The translations under genes and the position numbers were made by a program. From contig CAZGVW010000158.1 in NCBI GenBank assembly GCA_964529265.1, positions 1-43,511 of the forward strand: DNA of 43,511 nucleotides, given 5' to 3'. Below are positions 1 through 8,392 of the stretch, one piece after another (position 1 is the stretch's first letter; each line of letters opens with the position of its first letter). The stretch comes from CAZGVW01 sp964529265. Its GTDB lineage: Bacteria > Planctomycetota > Phycisphaerae > Phycisphaerales > UBA1924. Below the pieces are notes generated by a model that worked only from the letters and a program-made list of their open reading frames with translations, searched no databases and was not told where the DNA came from.

Positions 1-8
1 TCGAAGCC

Positions 9-431
9 ATGTCCGCTGAAAGCGCAGAATGCTCGCCGGAAACCGAAGCGGCGATCGCCGCGCTCGCCCTGCTGCGGCGCGACTGTGAACGCATCGCCGA
101 AGATCCGCGGCGGGCGGAGATCGCGATCTGGCAGGCGCACGAGGCCAGCATCCTCGCGGCTTCGCCCCGGATTCCCGCCGCCTCCGCCGCGAAGCCGACG
201 AGGGCGTTCGCCGCGTTCGTCTCGCCCGCGCAGGCCTGCTCATCGCGCGCGGTGCGTCGCACGGCCCGCCCGCGGCCGAACCTGCGACCGCATCCAGAGA
301 AACATCGCCATGACCACGATGACGATGCTCGACGACTCCGGCGGAGAACGCCCAAAAAAGAAAAAAACGCGCCGGAGCCGCTCCGGCGCGCTTGTTCATC
401 GCTTCATCCGGCTTCCGCGATCAGCCCTTGA
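9..431 (+). CDS. possible 3' part of an unrecognised gene
   Basis: A plus-strand frame is open from the left window edge to a stop at 429-431. Up to about position 240 its codons end mostly in G or C and the peptide looks natural (Ala/Glu-rich, with a stretch like AALALLRRDCERIAEDPRRA). Beyond that it becomes His/Arg-rich and runs through the transcription terminator of the gene on the other strand, which a real gene would rarely do. A frame change near 235 would give an alternative C-terminus ending at a TGA at 311-313. It may therefore be the tail of a gene that begins outside the window, or a chance frame. I do not recognise the product. Confidence 0.25.
   Translation: MSAESAECSPETEAAIAALALLRRDCERIAEDPRRAEIAIWQAHEASILAASPRIPAASAAKPTRAFAAFVSPAQACSSRAVRRTARPRPNLRPHPEKHRHDHDDDARRLRRRTPKKEKNAPEPLRRACSSLHPASAISP
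354..390 (-). terminator. Rho-independent terminator of the cyclophilin gene
   Basis: A perfect 10-bp stem (CGCGCCGGAG at 368-377 pairing with 381-390) with a 3-nt loop is followed on the minus strand by a 13-base tract that is all T except one C (354-367). It lies about 30 nt past the stop of the cyclophilin gene. Confidence 0.8.
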
Positions 432-1083
432 TGCGCTCAGCCTTCTCGACGATCACGGCGTTCACCGGCACGTTCTTGTGCGCACCCTTGGTCGTCGTCG
501 GCACGGCTACGATCTTGTCCACCACGTCCATGCCCTCGATCACCTTCCCGAACACGGCGTACGCCGCGGTGTCCGGCGGGGGAGGCAGTTGACGGGGCGT
601 GTCGAGGAACGCGTTGTCCGCCACGTTGATGAAGAACTGCGAGGTCGCCGAATCGGGCACCGACGTCCGCGCCATCGCGATCGAGCCGCGCACGTTCTTC
701 AGACCATTCTGCCACTCGTTCTTGATCGGGGCCTCCGGCGTCTTCTGCTTCAGCACGCCCCCCTCATCCGTGAAGCCGCCGGCCTGGGCCATGAAGTCGG
801 GGATGACCCGGTGGAACACCGTCCCGTTGTAGAACCCCTTGTCCACGTAGTTCAGGAAGTTCTTCACGGAGATCGGCGCCTTCTCCTGGTCGAGTTCCAG
901 AACGATGTCGCCCTGGTTCGTCGTCAGCTTGACGTGCACGTACCTCTCCTCGGCGGAGTCCGCGCTGTCGGACGGCGCGTCCTTGGTCTCCTGGGCGCGG
1001 GCCGCGCCGGCGGCGAACATCGCCGCGGCAAACAACGGAACGAGAACCGGCGCGAAACGGCGAATCGAACGGGCAAGCGTCAT
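421..1083 (-). CDS. exported cyclophilin-type peptidyl-prolyl cis-trans isomerase
   Basis: This is a cyclophilin that would catalyse cis-trans isomerisation of X-Pro bonds during folding of exported proteins. The start chosen gives a typical signal peptide (MTLARSIRR, a hydrophobic Ala-rich core, then AARAQ as the likely cleavage site), so the protein should work in the periplasm or outside. The fold is recognisable from TTNQGDIVLELDQEKAP, FYNGTVFHRVIPDFMAQ (with the catalytic-site Arg of FHRV), ARTSVPDSATSQFFINV and YAVFGKVIEGMDVVDKI. The length of about 220 residues is normal for single-domain secreted members. An in-frame ATG at 1137 is also possible but would place charged residues before the signal peptide. 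The gene stands alone and is followed by a strong terminator. Confidence 0.93.
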   Translation of the reverse strand: MTLARSIRRFAPVLVPLFAAAMFAAGAARAQETKDAPSDSADSAEERYVHVKLTTNQGDIVLELDQEKAPISVKNFLNYVDKGFYNGTVFHRVIPDFMAQAGGFTDEGGVLKQKTPEAPIKNEWQNGLKNVRGSIAMARTSVPDSATSQFFINVADNAFLDTPRQLPPPPDTAAYAVFGKVIEGMDVVDKIVAVPTTTKGAHKNVPVNAVIVEKAERIKG

Positions 1084-1132
1084 GTGTTCGGCTCCAATGG
1101 GTGCAATCGGTCGTCTGTCTCCACCGCCCATC

Positions 1133-1138
1133 AGCATA
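1133..1138 (-). promoter_or_regulatory. possible -10 box of the cyclophilin gene
   Basis: TATGCT on the minus strand would place the transcript start near 1126 and give a leader of about 40 nt before the ATG at 1083. No convincing -35 box was seen. Confidence 0.3.
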
Positions 1139-1204
1139 CCGGCCTCGACCGGCCGCGGCGGCGGATGCAGGCCCGGATCTGTGGCGCAACGGCGCCGCCG
1201 CGAC

Positions 1205-2602
1205 TCAGGGGCAAAGGCCCCACGAGGCGAGCAGCACGCCGAGATCCGACGAGTTCACGATCCCATCGTCGTTCAGATCAGCCTCGCTGGCGGAGTTGCC
1301 CCACTCGGCGAGCAGTGTGCCGAGGTCGGAGGAGTTCACCTGCCCGTCGTCGCTGATGTCGGCGGCGCAGGCCGGCGCCAGCGCATCGCGGATGCGGATC
1401 TCAAGACGGTACGACTGCGACGAGAACCCGGTCGTCGTGGTCGAGATGCGGATGTGGTGAATGCCGCCCGAGGCGAAGAGCATGTTCACAAGTTCCTCGG
1501 CCTGACCGATGCCGGCGTCGTCCACCAGCAGAATCGTGGACTGCGCGCCGTTCTGCACCGCGAAGCGCAGGTTCGCCAGCGACAGCGAATCGAACGGATC
1601 CCCGGATGAGCACGGTCCGCCGCCCGGCTGGGGCGCCTGGTCATACTCCATGCCGACGGGAACCGCCCGCACCGTCAGGCGCGTGTTCGCCGGGAACTGA
1701 AGCCGGAACACGTCCACGTCGGCGCTGTCCCGCAGGCTGAGATCGTTGACGTCAATGACGGTGGGAAAACCCAGAACCCCGAGGTTCGTGAACCCCGCGC
1801 CCCCGTTGTTCGGCTCCAGTGTGTCGCCGTACATGCGCTGGGCGCCGCGGATGTCGTCATGCTGCGGGCCGTCGAACACCGTGACCAGGAAGGGCTCCAT
1901 CAGTTTCGAGGCGTTGGTCGGACAGATGTGCATCAGGCCCAGCCCATGCCCGTGCTCGTGGGCGATCGTGTTGCGCAGGTAGCGGAAGTTGTTCACCGAA
2001 CTCGACCAGTTCTCCGCGCGATCCAGCACCATGTCGCCTTCCGGCGGGAAATGGTTCCACGCCAGCACGCCGAGGCCGCCGTCGATCGGACGCATCGCGA
2101 TCCGCAGATCGCCCCGTGTGGCCGAACCATCCGCGCCCCACGATGCGCCGTCATCCGCAACCTCGATGTACCTGACGCCGGTCAGATCTTCGAAGCGGTC
2201 GAACACCTGCCGGAAGAGACCCTTCCAGAAGGGCGCTCCACCCTGCGCCGCAAACAGCGAGTTCAGCCGGGCGTGAATCTCGTTCGGACCCGATGGGTCG
2301 CCGGTGAAGCCGCTCGGGATGTTGATGCCGTCCGGAGGGAACGAATACCGCAGCGTCCCGCCTGTTCCCGTTCCCCCGCCGAACCAGGCGTTCCCATGAA
2401 GGTCGAAGCGGGGCAGAGCCGGCCACAGTGACGCCGTCACCTGATCCACGTAGTCCTGCGGCGTCCCCGGCGCGAACAACGTGCACGCCACCGGACTGGA
2501 GCAGGCATCGCGCCCCGGGCAGCGGCCATCCGGCGCAACAGCCAGCGCCGCCGCGGCCGCGGCAGCGACACCCAATCCCAGGAATGCGGATGTCGTCCTC
2601 AT
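1205..2602 (-). CDS. secreted matrixin-like metalloprotease with C-terminal dockerin repeats
   Basis: This is a predicted zinc endopeptidase of the matrixin/metzincin type. The zinc site HEHGHGLGLMH lies at residues 215-225 and a Met-turn (SKLMEP) follows about ten residues later. The N-terminus is a signal peptide (MRTTSAFLGL followed by an Ala run), so the enzyme is exported. The tail, about residues 410-465, carries two Asp-rich repeats (DISDDGQVNSSDLGTLLAEW and a second copy ending LLASWG), which are dockerin-like calcium-binding repeats. A beta-sandwich region lies between protease and tail. A TTG codon at 2614 is in frame, but the ATG at 2602 is preferred because the signal peptide starts there. 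The next gene upstream is a paralogue with the same domain order. Substrate unknown. Confidence 0.86.
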   Translation of the reverse strand: MRTTSAFLGLGVAAAAAAALAVAPDGRCPGRDACSSPVACTLFAPGTPQDYVDQVTASLWPALPRFDLHGNAWFGGGTGTGGTLRYSFPPDGINIPSGFTGDPSGPNEIHARLNSLFAAQGGAPFWKGLFRQVFDRFEDLTGVRYIEVADDGASWGADGSATRGDLRIAMRPIDGGLGVLAWNHFPPEGDMVLDRAENWSSSVNNFRYLRNTIAHEHGHGLGLMHICPTNASKLMEPFLVTVFDGPQHDDIRGAQRMYGDTLEPNNGGAGFTNLGVLGFPTVIDVNDLSLRDSADVDVFRLQFPANTRLTVRAVPVGMEYDQAPQPGGGPCSSGDPFDSLSLANLRFAVQNGAQSTILLVDDAGIGQAEELVNMLFASGGIHHIRISTTTTGFSSQSYRLEIRIRDALAPACAADISDDGQVNSSDLGTLLAEWGNSASEADLNDDGIVNSSDLGVLLASWGLCP

Positions 2603-2653
2603 CTCCGGTAGCAATCCGTCCGGAAACCCCCGGGGGTTCCCACGGCCCGTAGT

Positions 2654-4045
2654 CTACGGGCACACACCCCACCCTCCAAGCATAAGCGCCAGATCGCCCG
2701 CGCCCACCGATCCGTCCATGTCAAGGTCGGCCGCGCCGGGGCCACCCCATGAGCCGAGCAGCAAGGCGACATCGCTCGCCCCGACCTGCCCATCCCCATC
2801 CAGGTCGGCCGGGCAGGGGTCTGAGGGGGCCTCAGTCACCGTGACATGCAACTGGTAGATCTGCGAGGAGCCGGTGGCCGACGCCGCGGAGACCCGAACA
2901 TAGTGCGTTCCCGGACCGGGCAGATCGAGGTCCGCGATGGTCTCGGCCTCGCCCGAGGCCGTCTCGTTCATGGACTCAAGGGTTCCACCGCCGCCATCCA
3001 GGACCGCGAGTTCGAGATCCGCGATCACCAGGGAATCGAACGGGCTGCCCGAGGGGCAGGAGCCGCCTGATTGCCCAGCCTGGTTGTACGTGAACCCAAC
3101 GGGTGAGGCCGTGACGGACACACGCGCGTTGTTCGGAACCGAGATCGCGAACACGTCCACGTCGCTCGCGTTCCGCATGCTGAGGTGCATCACCGTCTCA
3201 GAGTCGTTGAATCCGAATCCCCCGAGGTCCGCCGCCGCGCCGATGTCCGCGTTCGGCTCGAACCGATCGCCATAAACGAACGTGCCGCCCCGGATGTCGT
3301 CGTGCTGCAGGCCGTCAAACGCGGTCGAGAGGAACGGCTCCATGAGCTTGCTCTGGTTCACCGGGCAGATGTGCAGGAAGCCCAGGCCGTGGCCGTGCTC
3401 GTGCATGATCGTGTTCCGGAAGAACCGGAAGTTGCTCCCCGCGCCGGACGCCCAGTTCTCCGATCGATCGAGCACCATGTCGCTGTTGGAGGGAAACTGG
3501 TTGTAGGCCAGCACGCCGCTGGACCCATCGAGCGGCTTCATGGCGATGCGCACGTCGCCGCGGCTGGCGCTGCCGCCTGTTCCCCACGCGGCGCCGTCGT
3601 CTGTGACCTCGACATATTCAATGCCGGTGATCGCCGACCAGGCGTCGAAGGACTGGCGGAACAGATCCTTCCAGAAAGGCTCGCCACCCTGCGCCGCGAA
3701 CAGCGCGTTCAGACGCGCGTGAATCTCGTTGGGCGCGTTGCCCTCGCCGATGCCATTCGTGATGTTGAGCCCATCCGGCGGGAAGGAGTACCGGAGCGTC
3801 CCCGCGGTTCCGTTGCCGCCGAACCAGGCGCTCCCCTGCAGACTGAAGCGCGGGCCGGAGGGCGGCGTGAGGTAAGACTGCACCTTCTCGATCACGTCCT
3901 CCGGCGTGCCCGGCGCGAAGATGGCGCACGCCACGCCGGAATGCTCGATGCGCTCGCTCCGCGTCTCGGCGCTCAGCACCGCCGCGGCTGATGCGACAAC
4001 CCCCATCATCGACATCGCGATGAGCGGCGCAGTCTGCTTCTTCAT
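2654..4045 (-). CDS. secreted matrixin-like metalloprotease with dockerin repeats, paralogue of the downstream gene
   Basis: This has the same architecture as its downstream neighbour: signal peptide (MKKQTAPLIAMSMMG then Ala-rich), protease domain with HEHGHGLGFLH at residues 215-225 and Met-turn SKLMEP, a beta-rich middle with the motif SPFDSL also found in the paralogue, and a C-terminal dockerin pair (DLDGDGQVGASDVALLLGSW and DMDGSVGAGDLALMLGGW). The zinc sites sit at identical residue numbers in the two proteins, so they look like a tandem duplication that has since diverged. Three ATG codons lie in a row at 4051, 4048 and 4045. The Shine-Dalgarno AAGGAG at 4052-4057 is best spaced for the third. 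A short hairpin overlaps the stop codon but lacks a T-tract. Confidence 0.87.
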   Translation of the reverse strand: MKKQTAPLIAMSMMGVVASAAAVLSAETRSERIEHSGVACAIFAPGTPEDVIEKVQSYLTPPSGPRFSLQGSAWFGGNGTAGTLRYSFPPDGLNITNGIGEGNAPNEIHARLNALFAAQGGEPFWKDLFRQSFDAWSAITGIEYVEVTDDGAAWGTGGSASRGDVRIAMKPLDGSSGVLAYNQFPSNSDMVLDRSENWASGAGSNFRFFRNTIMHEHGHGLGFLHICPVNQSKLMEPFLSTAFDGLQHDDIRGGTFVYGDRFEPNADIGAAADLGGFGFNDSETVMHLSMRNASDVDVFAISVPNNARVSVTASPVGFTYNQAGQSGGSCPSGSPFDSLVIADLELAVLDGGGGTLESMNETASGEAETIADLDLPGPGTHYVRVSAASATGSSQIYQLHVTVTEAPSDPCPADLDGDGQVGASDVALLLGSWGGPGAADLDMDGSVGAGDLALMLGGWGVCP

Positions 4046-4051
4046 CATCAT

Positions 4052-4057
4052 CTCCTT
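4052..4057 (-). promoter_or_regulatory. ribosome binding site that decides the start
   Basis: AAGGAG lies directly before three consecutive ATG codons. Only the third (4045) has a normal 6-nt spacer, so translation probably begins there. Confidence 0.6.
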
Positions 4058-4109
4058 CCGTGTTCGGTGTTCAGTCTTTGATCCGACGACGCTCCCGGAA
4101 GGCTCCTCA

Positions 4110-4137
4110 AACAAAACCGCCCCGTCGTGCGGGGCGG
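4110..4137 (-). terminator. Rho-independent terminator after the kelch-like dockerin gene
   Basis: A perfect 8-bp stem (CCGCCCCG at 4117-4124 pairing with 4130-4137) with loop TCGTG is followed on the minus strand by TTTTGTTTG. It separates the dockerin gene upstream from the metalloprotease pair. Confidence 0.7.
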
Positions 4138-4156
4138 ATCGAATCGGCTGACCGGC

Positions 4157-5674
4157 TCAGCCCGGCGTGTTGTTGCCCCAGTTGCCGAGCAGCAGGGCGA
4201 GATCGGTCGAGTTCACCACGCCGTCGCAGTTCAGATCGCACACCGTGTTGGGTGTGGACCACGCGCCGAGCATCGTGGCGAGATCCGTCGAGTTCACCAC
4301 GCCGTCGCGCGATACGTCGCCGCGCACGCCGTAGACGATGTACGCGTCGAGAATCGCGTTGGACGCGAAGGTCGCCGGCGACACCGCGGCCGAAGCCGCG
4401 CGAAGCCCGCCGAAGATGCTGCCGAGCCGCACTTCCGCGGCGGGAAGCGCATCCGTCATCACCTGGCCGTTCGCGTTCCGCACGAGTTTCTCGTTGAGGA
4501 TCAGTTCGGCATTCGAGTGCGGCAGCGGCATCACGCCGTTCACCGTCTCGGAGGTGAACACGCCCTCCTCCATGGTGATCTCGGTGATCTCCGCCGTCCA
4601 CGGCACCTGGAACAGCGCGCCGGCGATCGGGTTGAACTGTTCGCCGTCCCACGTGTGCGAGGAAATACCGGAAAGCAGGAGGAAGCGGTTCTGATCGAGC
4701 GCCTCGGAGTAGAAACTCGCCCCGGGCGCCTCGTAGTGGTTCATGTGCTGCGTGAAGCCGGTGTGATGCGTGATGTCCGCGTCGCCCATCGCATAGGACA
4801 GCGGTGTGTCCCACGTGAAGAAGCCGGACCGGAACACACCGCCCAGCACCACGTACCCGGCCGCCATTCCGCCCCCGGACGCCGGAAGCGTGGCCGGGAA
4901 CGCGTTCATGTCGCGCCGCCGCAGCCGGTCCTGCGTCGCCACCTGCGCCGTCTGCGGGAAGATGTGCGTCGAAACCGAGAAACTCGACGCCGAATCGAAC
5001 ATTCGCACCTTGATCTGGTACGTCTCGAGGAACTGCGCCGTCGCCATGCGGCCGTAATCGCCCGTGAAGTACGCGCCGCCGATCAGCGCGCACATGTTGT
5101 CCATCTTGATGCACTTCGCCCCGGCCACCTCGCCCTCGAACGTGGGGATGACCGTAAACGCGCCCTCAGGAACGAGCTGCGCGTTCCGCAGCGCCGTCTG
5201 AACCTGCGAAAGATCGACGATCGTCACCGACGCGTTCGTCGTCCAGTCCGTGTTGTCGTTCGTCGGGCCGTACCCGCCGTAAATGTACAGGAACGACCCG
5301 TACTGCACCGGCGTCGGGTTCGTCACCGTCAGCGCCTTGCGCACGCCGTCAGGAAGGTGGCCGATGCCGCCCGAATAGAGCGTGTCGGTCTCCAGGTCAT
5401 AGAGGAAGACCTCACGATTGAAGACCGTCGTCGGGAAGCCGATCTGCGTCCCGTTCTGCGACAGGCCGTGCAGCCCCATCCCCGAGATGCCGGAGAAGAA
5501 GATCACGTCGTGCCCGATCTCGCCCGCCGCATACGAGTGCAGCGGTGTGAAAACGGATTCGTTTGTCTCGATTCGCACCGCCAGCGGCTGCGCCGAGGCG
5601 CCAAAAGATCCGCACGCCACGCCGAGAAACGCCGCAACAGCGCGCGCTGCGCCCTCAAACCCCACTCTGTTCAT
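4157..5674 (-). CDS. exported beta-rich protein with C-terminal dockerin repeats
   Basis: The protein has about 505 residues. The start at 5674 gives MNRVGFEGAARAVAAFLG followed by a hydrophobic stretch ending ASAQ, a signal peptide with a likely cleavage site. The body holds repeated short strands with Gly-rich turns (FFSGISGMGLHG, LYIYGGYGP, YVVLGGVFRSG, FLLLSGISSHTW), which resembles a kelch-type or other beta-propeller, although I cannot assign a family. The last 60 residues contain two dockerin repeats (DVSRDGVVNSTDLATMLGAW and NCDGVVNSTDLALLLGNW). It is the third consecutive minus-strand gene with this tail, which suggests a shared surface or extracellular attachment mode. No cohesin partner is visible in the window. 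Confidence 0.7.
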   Translation of the reverse strand: MNRVGFEGAARAVAAFLGVACGSFGASAQPLAVRIETNESVFTPLHSYAAGEIGHDVIFFSGISGMGLHGLSQNGTQIGFPTTVFNREVFLYDLETDTLYSGGIGHLPDGVRKALTVTNPTPVQYGSFLYIYGGYGPTNDNTDWTTNASVTIVDLSQVQTALRNAQLVPEGAFTVIPTFEGEVAGAKCIKMDNMCALIGGAYFTGDYGRMATAQFLETYQIKVRMFDSASSFSVSTHIFPQTAQVATQDRLRRRDMNAFPATLPASGGGMAAGYVVLGGVFRSGFFTWDTPLSYAMGDADITHHTGFTQHMNHYEAPGASFYSEALDQNRFLLLSGISSHTWDGEQFNPIAGALFQVPWTAEITEITMEEGVFTSETVNGVMPLPHSNAELILNEKLVRNANGQVMTDALPAAEVRLGSIFGGLRAASAAVSPATFASNAILDAYIVYGVRGDVSRDGVVNSTDLATMLGAWSTPNTVCDLNCDGVVNSTDLALLLGNWGNNTPG

Positions 5675-5874
5675 GTGCGCTCTCTCCGAAACCTTTGTGC
5701 CGGAAGGGGGACTCGCCTGGATGAAGGAACACGACACCCAATCCCCGACCCGCGAGGGCCGATTCTAGCACCCCACGGGGGCGCCTACTACGGAAACATC
5801 GGACGGTTCGGAGACAATCGCAAGGCCATGGCCAGCAGACCGCCCGATCTCGGCCCGGCCCGAACGGGGCCAGA

Positions 5875-7491
5875 TTATCGGGCCTTCGCCAAGACGCGCA
5901 ACACAGGGTATTCGCCCCCCTCCACCAAGTGATCCTCGAACAGCCCCCACGCCGCCAGCCCGTCCTCCGCCTGGGCTTCGAGGAGGGCGACGATGAGCGA
6001 CCCCAGCGGCTGGTCCAGACCGACAAGCAGCGAGCCGGCTTCGATCTCCCGTTCCCCGGCCGCCGCCTCGACCTCGTCCACCGAAACCAGAGTCCTGCCC
6101 TGATAGGGGCGGGGCGAGCGCGAGAGGGCCTTCACACGGGTCGCCTCCACCACCATCCGCCGCGGCTGGTCCAGGCGCTCCATCCTCACCCCGTGGGCGT
6201 GAAGCGTCCGGACGACGTCCGTCAGCGACGCCGGGACAAGGTACGCCGCGGGTCGGGCGACGCTCACCGCCGGCTCGAACCTGCCGAAGTGCTGGACGAC
6301 GTGCTCTCGCTCCTCGTCGGTCGCCACCGGCCTGCCGCGATCGTTCACATCCATGGCGTAGCCGAGCACGCTCACGGGCTCATCTGACGCGGCCATCCTG
6401 TGCCGGATCGCGACCGGCTCGCCATTCCCAGCCGCGGCAATCGTTTCGCGCTCGGCTCGCTCGAGAATCTCCATGATCTCGCCACGCCGCTGCGCCGCGA
6501 TTTCCAGGCACGTGCGCACGAAGTCGCGCGTGCACAGCACGCGGTCCCGATACGTTGCGTTTGAATACGCCTCGGAGAGGATCGACATGCGGTTGTGCAG
6601 GCCATGGTAGTGGGCCGCGTATCGCGGCTCGCAGCCATACGTCTCCCACGCCGTCATCTCGCGATTGAAGTTGCCGTACCAGAACGTCTTCCAGCCGGGG
6701 CCGGCCTCGAGCCGCCGCGTCGCTTCCGGGAGAAGCGTGTCGCGAAGAAATGCGATCGGCGCCGGGTGCGACGCCGTGTTCAGCGGCGTGTCGTAGGTGA
6801 GCGTGTACCTGTGAATCGATCCATTGGTCGTGTGCAGGTCGAAGATCACGTGCGGGTTCCACTCGTTCAGGAACGCGACCATCGCGCGCGTTTCCGGCGC
6901 ATCCAGTTTCACGTGGTCGCGGTTGAGATCCAGCCCCTGCGCATTCGCGCGCTCGCCCGTGCCCTGTTCCGGCCCCACCTGCCCCGGGCGATTGTCCTTT
7001 GAGAACCGTTCGTTGCCATCCGCGTTGTAGATGGGCGCGAAGGCGAGCACGAGGTTGTCGATCAGAATCCGGTTCTGCGGCGCCGCCGCGTCGAGAACGA
7101 TCTCCCGCGCCAACATCGGCAGCGCTTCCTTCCCGCACACCTCGCCGCCGTGAATATTCGCGAACGCGAACACGACCAGTTTCCCCGACGCCGCGGCTTC
7201 CTCGGCCGTCGCGACAGGCGGATCAGCGATGATGATGAGCGGCAGTTCGCGCCCCTCGAGCGAGCGGCCGAGCGAACCCGTGCGCACCAACGGCGACGCA
7301 TCCCGCAGCGCCGCGACAATCGCCATGACATCCGCGTGCCGCGCTGTGGCCGTGAAGCCCGATCGCTCCGCCACCGTGAGCAGCGCCTCCGGGGGCGGGG
7401 GCGGGGGCGTCGCCGTGGCGATCCGAGCCAGGTTCAAAAAGCAAAGCCCAATCGAGCATGCGGCGCCACACGGAATACGCATGACGCTCAT
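5875..7491 (-). CDS. exported M14-family zinc carboxypeptidase
   Basis: This is a predicted metallo-carboxypeptidase of about 538 residues. Zinc ligands are visible as HGGE (His114, Glu117) and the later His of FDLHTTNG (about 220). Substrate-binding Asn-Arg is in GLDLNRDHV (about 190), and SILSEAYSNATYRDRV supplies the likely catalytic Glu. The N-terminus after the chosen start carries a hydrophobic signal-like segment and a Pro run. The ATG at 7491 overlaps the TGA of the upstream acyltransferase gene (ATGA), which indicates translational coupling and decides the start. A much longer frame extends upstream but reads through that gene. The C-terminal 200 residues resemble the extra domain seen in other bacterial M14 proteins. 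The natural substrate is unknown. Confidence 0.86.
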   Translation of the reverse strand: MSVMRIPCGAACSIGLCFLNLARIATATPPPPPPEALLTVAERSGFTATARHADVMAIVAALRDASPLVRTGSLGRSLEGRELPLIIIADPPVATAEEAAASGKLVVFAFANIHGGEVCGKEALPMLAREIVLDAAAPQNRILIDNLVLAFAPIYNADGNERFSKDNRPGQVGPEQGTGERANAQGLDLNRDHVKLDAPETRAMVAFLNEWNPHVIFDLHTTNGSIHRYTLTYDTPLNTASHPAPIAFLRDTLLPEATRRLEAGPGWKTFWYGNFNREMTAWETYGCEPRYAAHYHGLHNRMSILSEAYSNATYRDRVLCTRDFVRTCLEIAAQRRGEIMEILERAERETIAAAGNGEPVAIRHRMAASDEPVSVLGYAMDVNDRGRPVATDEEREHVVQHFGRFEPAVSVARPAAYLVPASLTDVVRTLHAHGVRMERLDQPRRMVVEATRVKALSRSPRPYQGRTLVSVDEVEAAAGEREIEAGSLLVGLDQPLGSLIVALLEAQAEDGLAAWGLFEDHLVEGGEYPVLRVLAKAR

Positions 7492-8258
7492 TCTGCGCCA
7501 ACGCCCGCCGCGGCGCCCCGATCGCCCCGACCGGAGGCTTGCGCGTCGCCGGCGGCCCAACCCGTCCACTCCAGGTACATCCGCCGCAGCTCGTTCGGAA
7601 TGTCTCTCGCCGGCGGCCGGTCGGCGTCGGTCCACCTGATGACCGGCATCACGCGCACCCGGACGCCGGGCCGGGGCGAAGGGGTGTGCAGGCTCCCCCA
7701 TGCCGCGGGCACATCCGGGGTCCCTTCAACGACAAACGGCAGAATCGGCGCTCCCGACTTCGCCGCGAGCAGCCCGACCCCGGGCAGGAACGGCAGGATC
7801 CGCCGCGGCGGGCGCTCGATCCGCCCCTCCGCGAACACCCCCAGCACGCCGCCCCGCTCAAGATGCCGCAGCGCCTTCCGCACGCCCTTTCCGCGGCTCA
7901 ACGTCCGGTCCACGAAGATCACGCCCAGCCACTTCCAGAGCCCCGCGGCCCGCGGATCGCGCATGTCTTCCGCCATCAGCCAGCGGATCTCAAACGGGCA
8001 CATCGATTGGATCAGAATCGGGTCCACACCCGCCGTGTGGTTCGAGATCACGATCAGCGGCCCCGGATTCCGCTCCGGAGGGATGTTTTCCGCCCCGCTG
8101 ACGCGCAAACCGTGCAGAACGCGCGAATACACGCGAATGAACACCAACCCGAGGCCCGTCAGAACGTCCCCACGCAGCGATATCCGGACCACCCGATTGG
8201 CGAGCGCAGCCCAAGCCGCCCACACAGCCGCGCCGAGAGCGATCCACGTCCACTCCAC
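7488..8258 (-). CDS. 1-acyl-sn-glycerol-3-phosphate acyltransferase family protein (PlsC-like)
   Basis: The 256-residue protein has an N-terminal membrane segment followed by the PlsC acyltransferase signature: NHTAGVD (the catalytic H-x4-D), then VFAEGRIERPP (block corresponding to EGTRS) and an APILPFVVEGTP block. Enzymes of this family transfer an acyl chain to lysophosphatidic acid or a related acceptor at the cytoplasmic membrane. The start is a GTG placed exactly 6 nt after a TAACCT box, so the mRNA may be leaderless. The stop overlaps the start of the carboxypeptidase gene. The C-terminal 25 residues are low-complexity Gly/Ala. The actual acceptor lipid cannot be told from sequence. 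Confidence 0.88.
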   Translation of the reverse strand: MEWTWIALGAAVWAAWAALANRVVRISLRGDVLTGLGLVFIRVYSRVLHGLRVSGAENIPPERNPGPLIVISNHTAGVDPILIQSMCPFEIRWLMAEDMRDPRAAGLWKWLGVIFVDRTLSRGKGVRKALRHLERGGVLGVFAEGRIERPPRRILPFLPGVGLLAAKSGAPILPFVVEGTPDVPAAWGSLHTPSPRPGVRVRVMPVIRWTDADRPPARDIPNELRRMYLEWTGWAAGDAQASGRGDRGAAAGVGAE

Positions 8259-8264
8259 CGTCGC

Positions 8265-8270
8265 AGGTTA
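8265..8270 (-). promoter_or_regulatory. -10 box for a leaderless acyltransferase mRNA
   Basis: TAACCT is followed by exactly 6 nt and the GTG start codon at 8258, the same geometry seen at five other genes in the window. Confidence 0.5.
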
Positions 8271-8392
8271 GCGTGTGCTTACGAGCAACGCCCGCCCCCA
8301 AACCACGCTCCGACAGCAACCTTGAGCGCCCTTCGGCGAACAATTCCTGTCCGAATGCGCCAAACCGGAAGACAAGGCCAAGGAGTGATCGA

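Noticed and set aside
2645..2661. hairpin at the stop of the second metalloprotease as a terminator
   Set aside because: The 7-bp stem overlaps the stop codon and is not followed by a T-tract.
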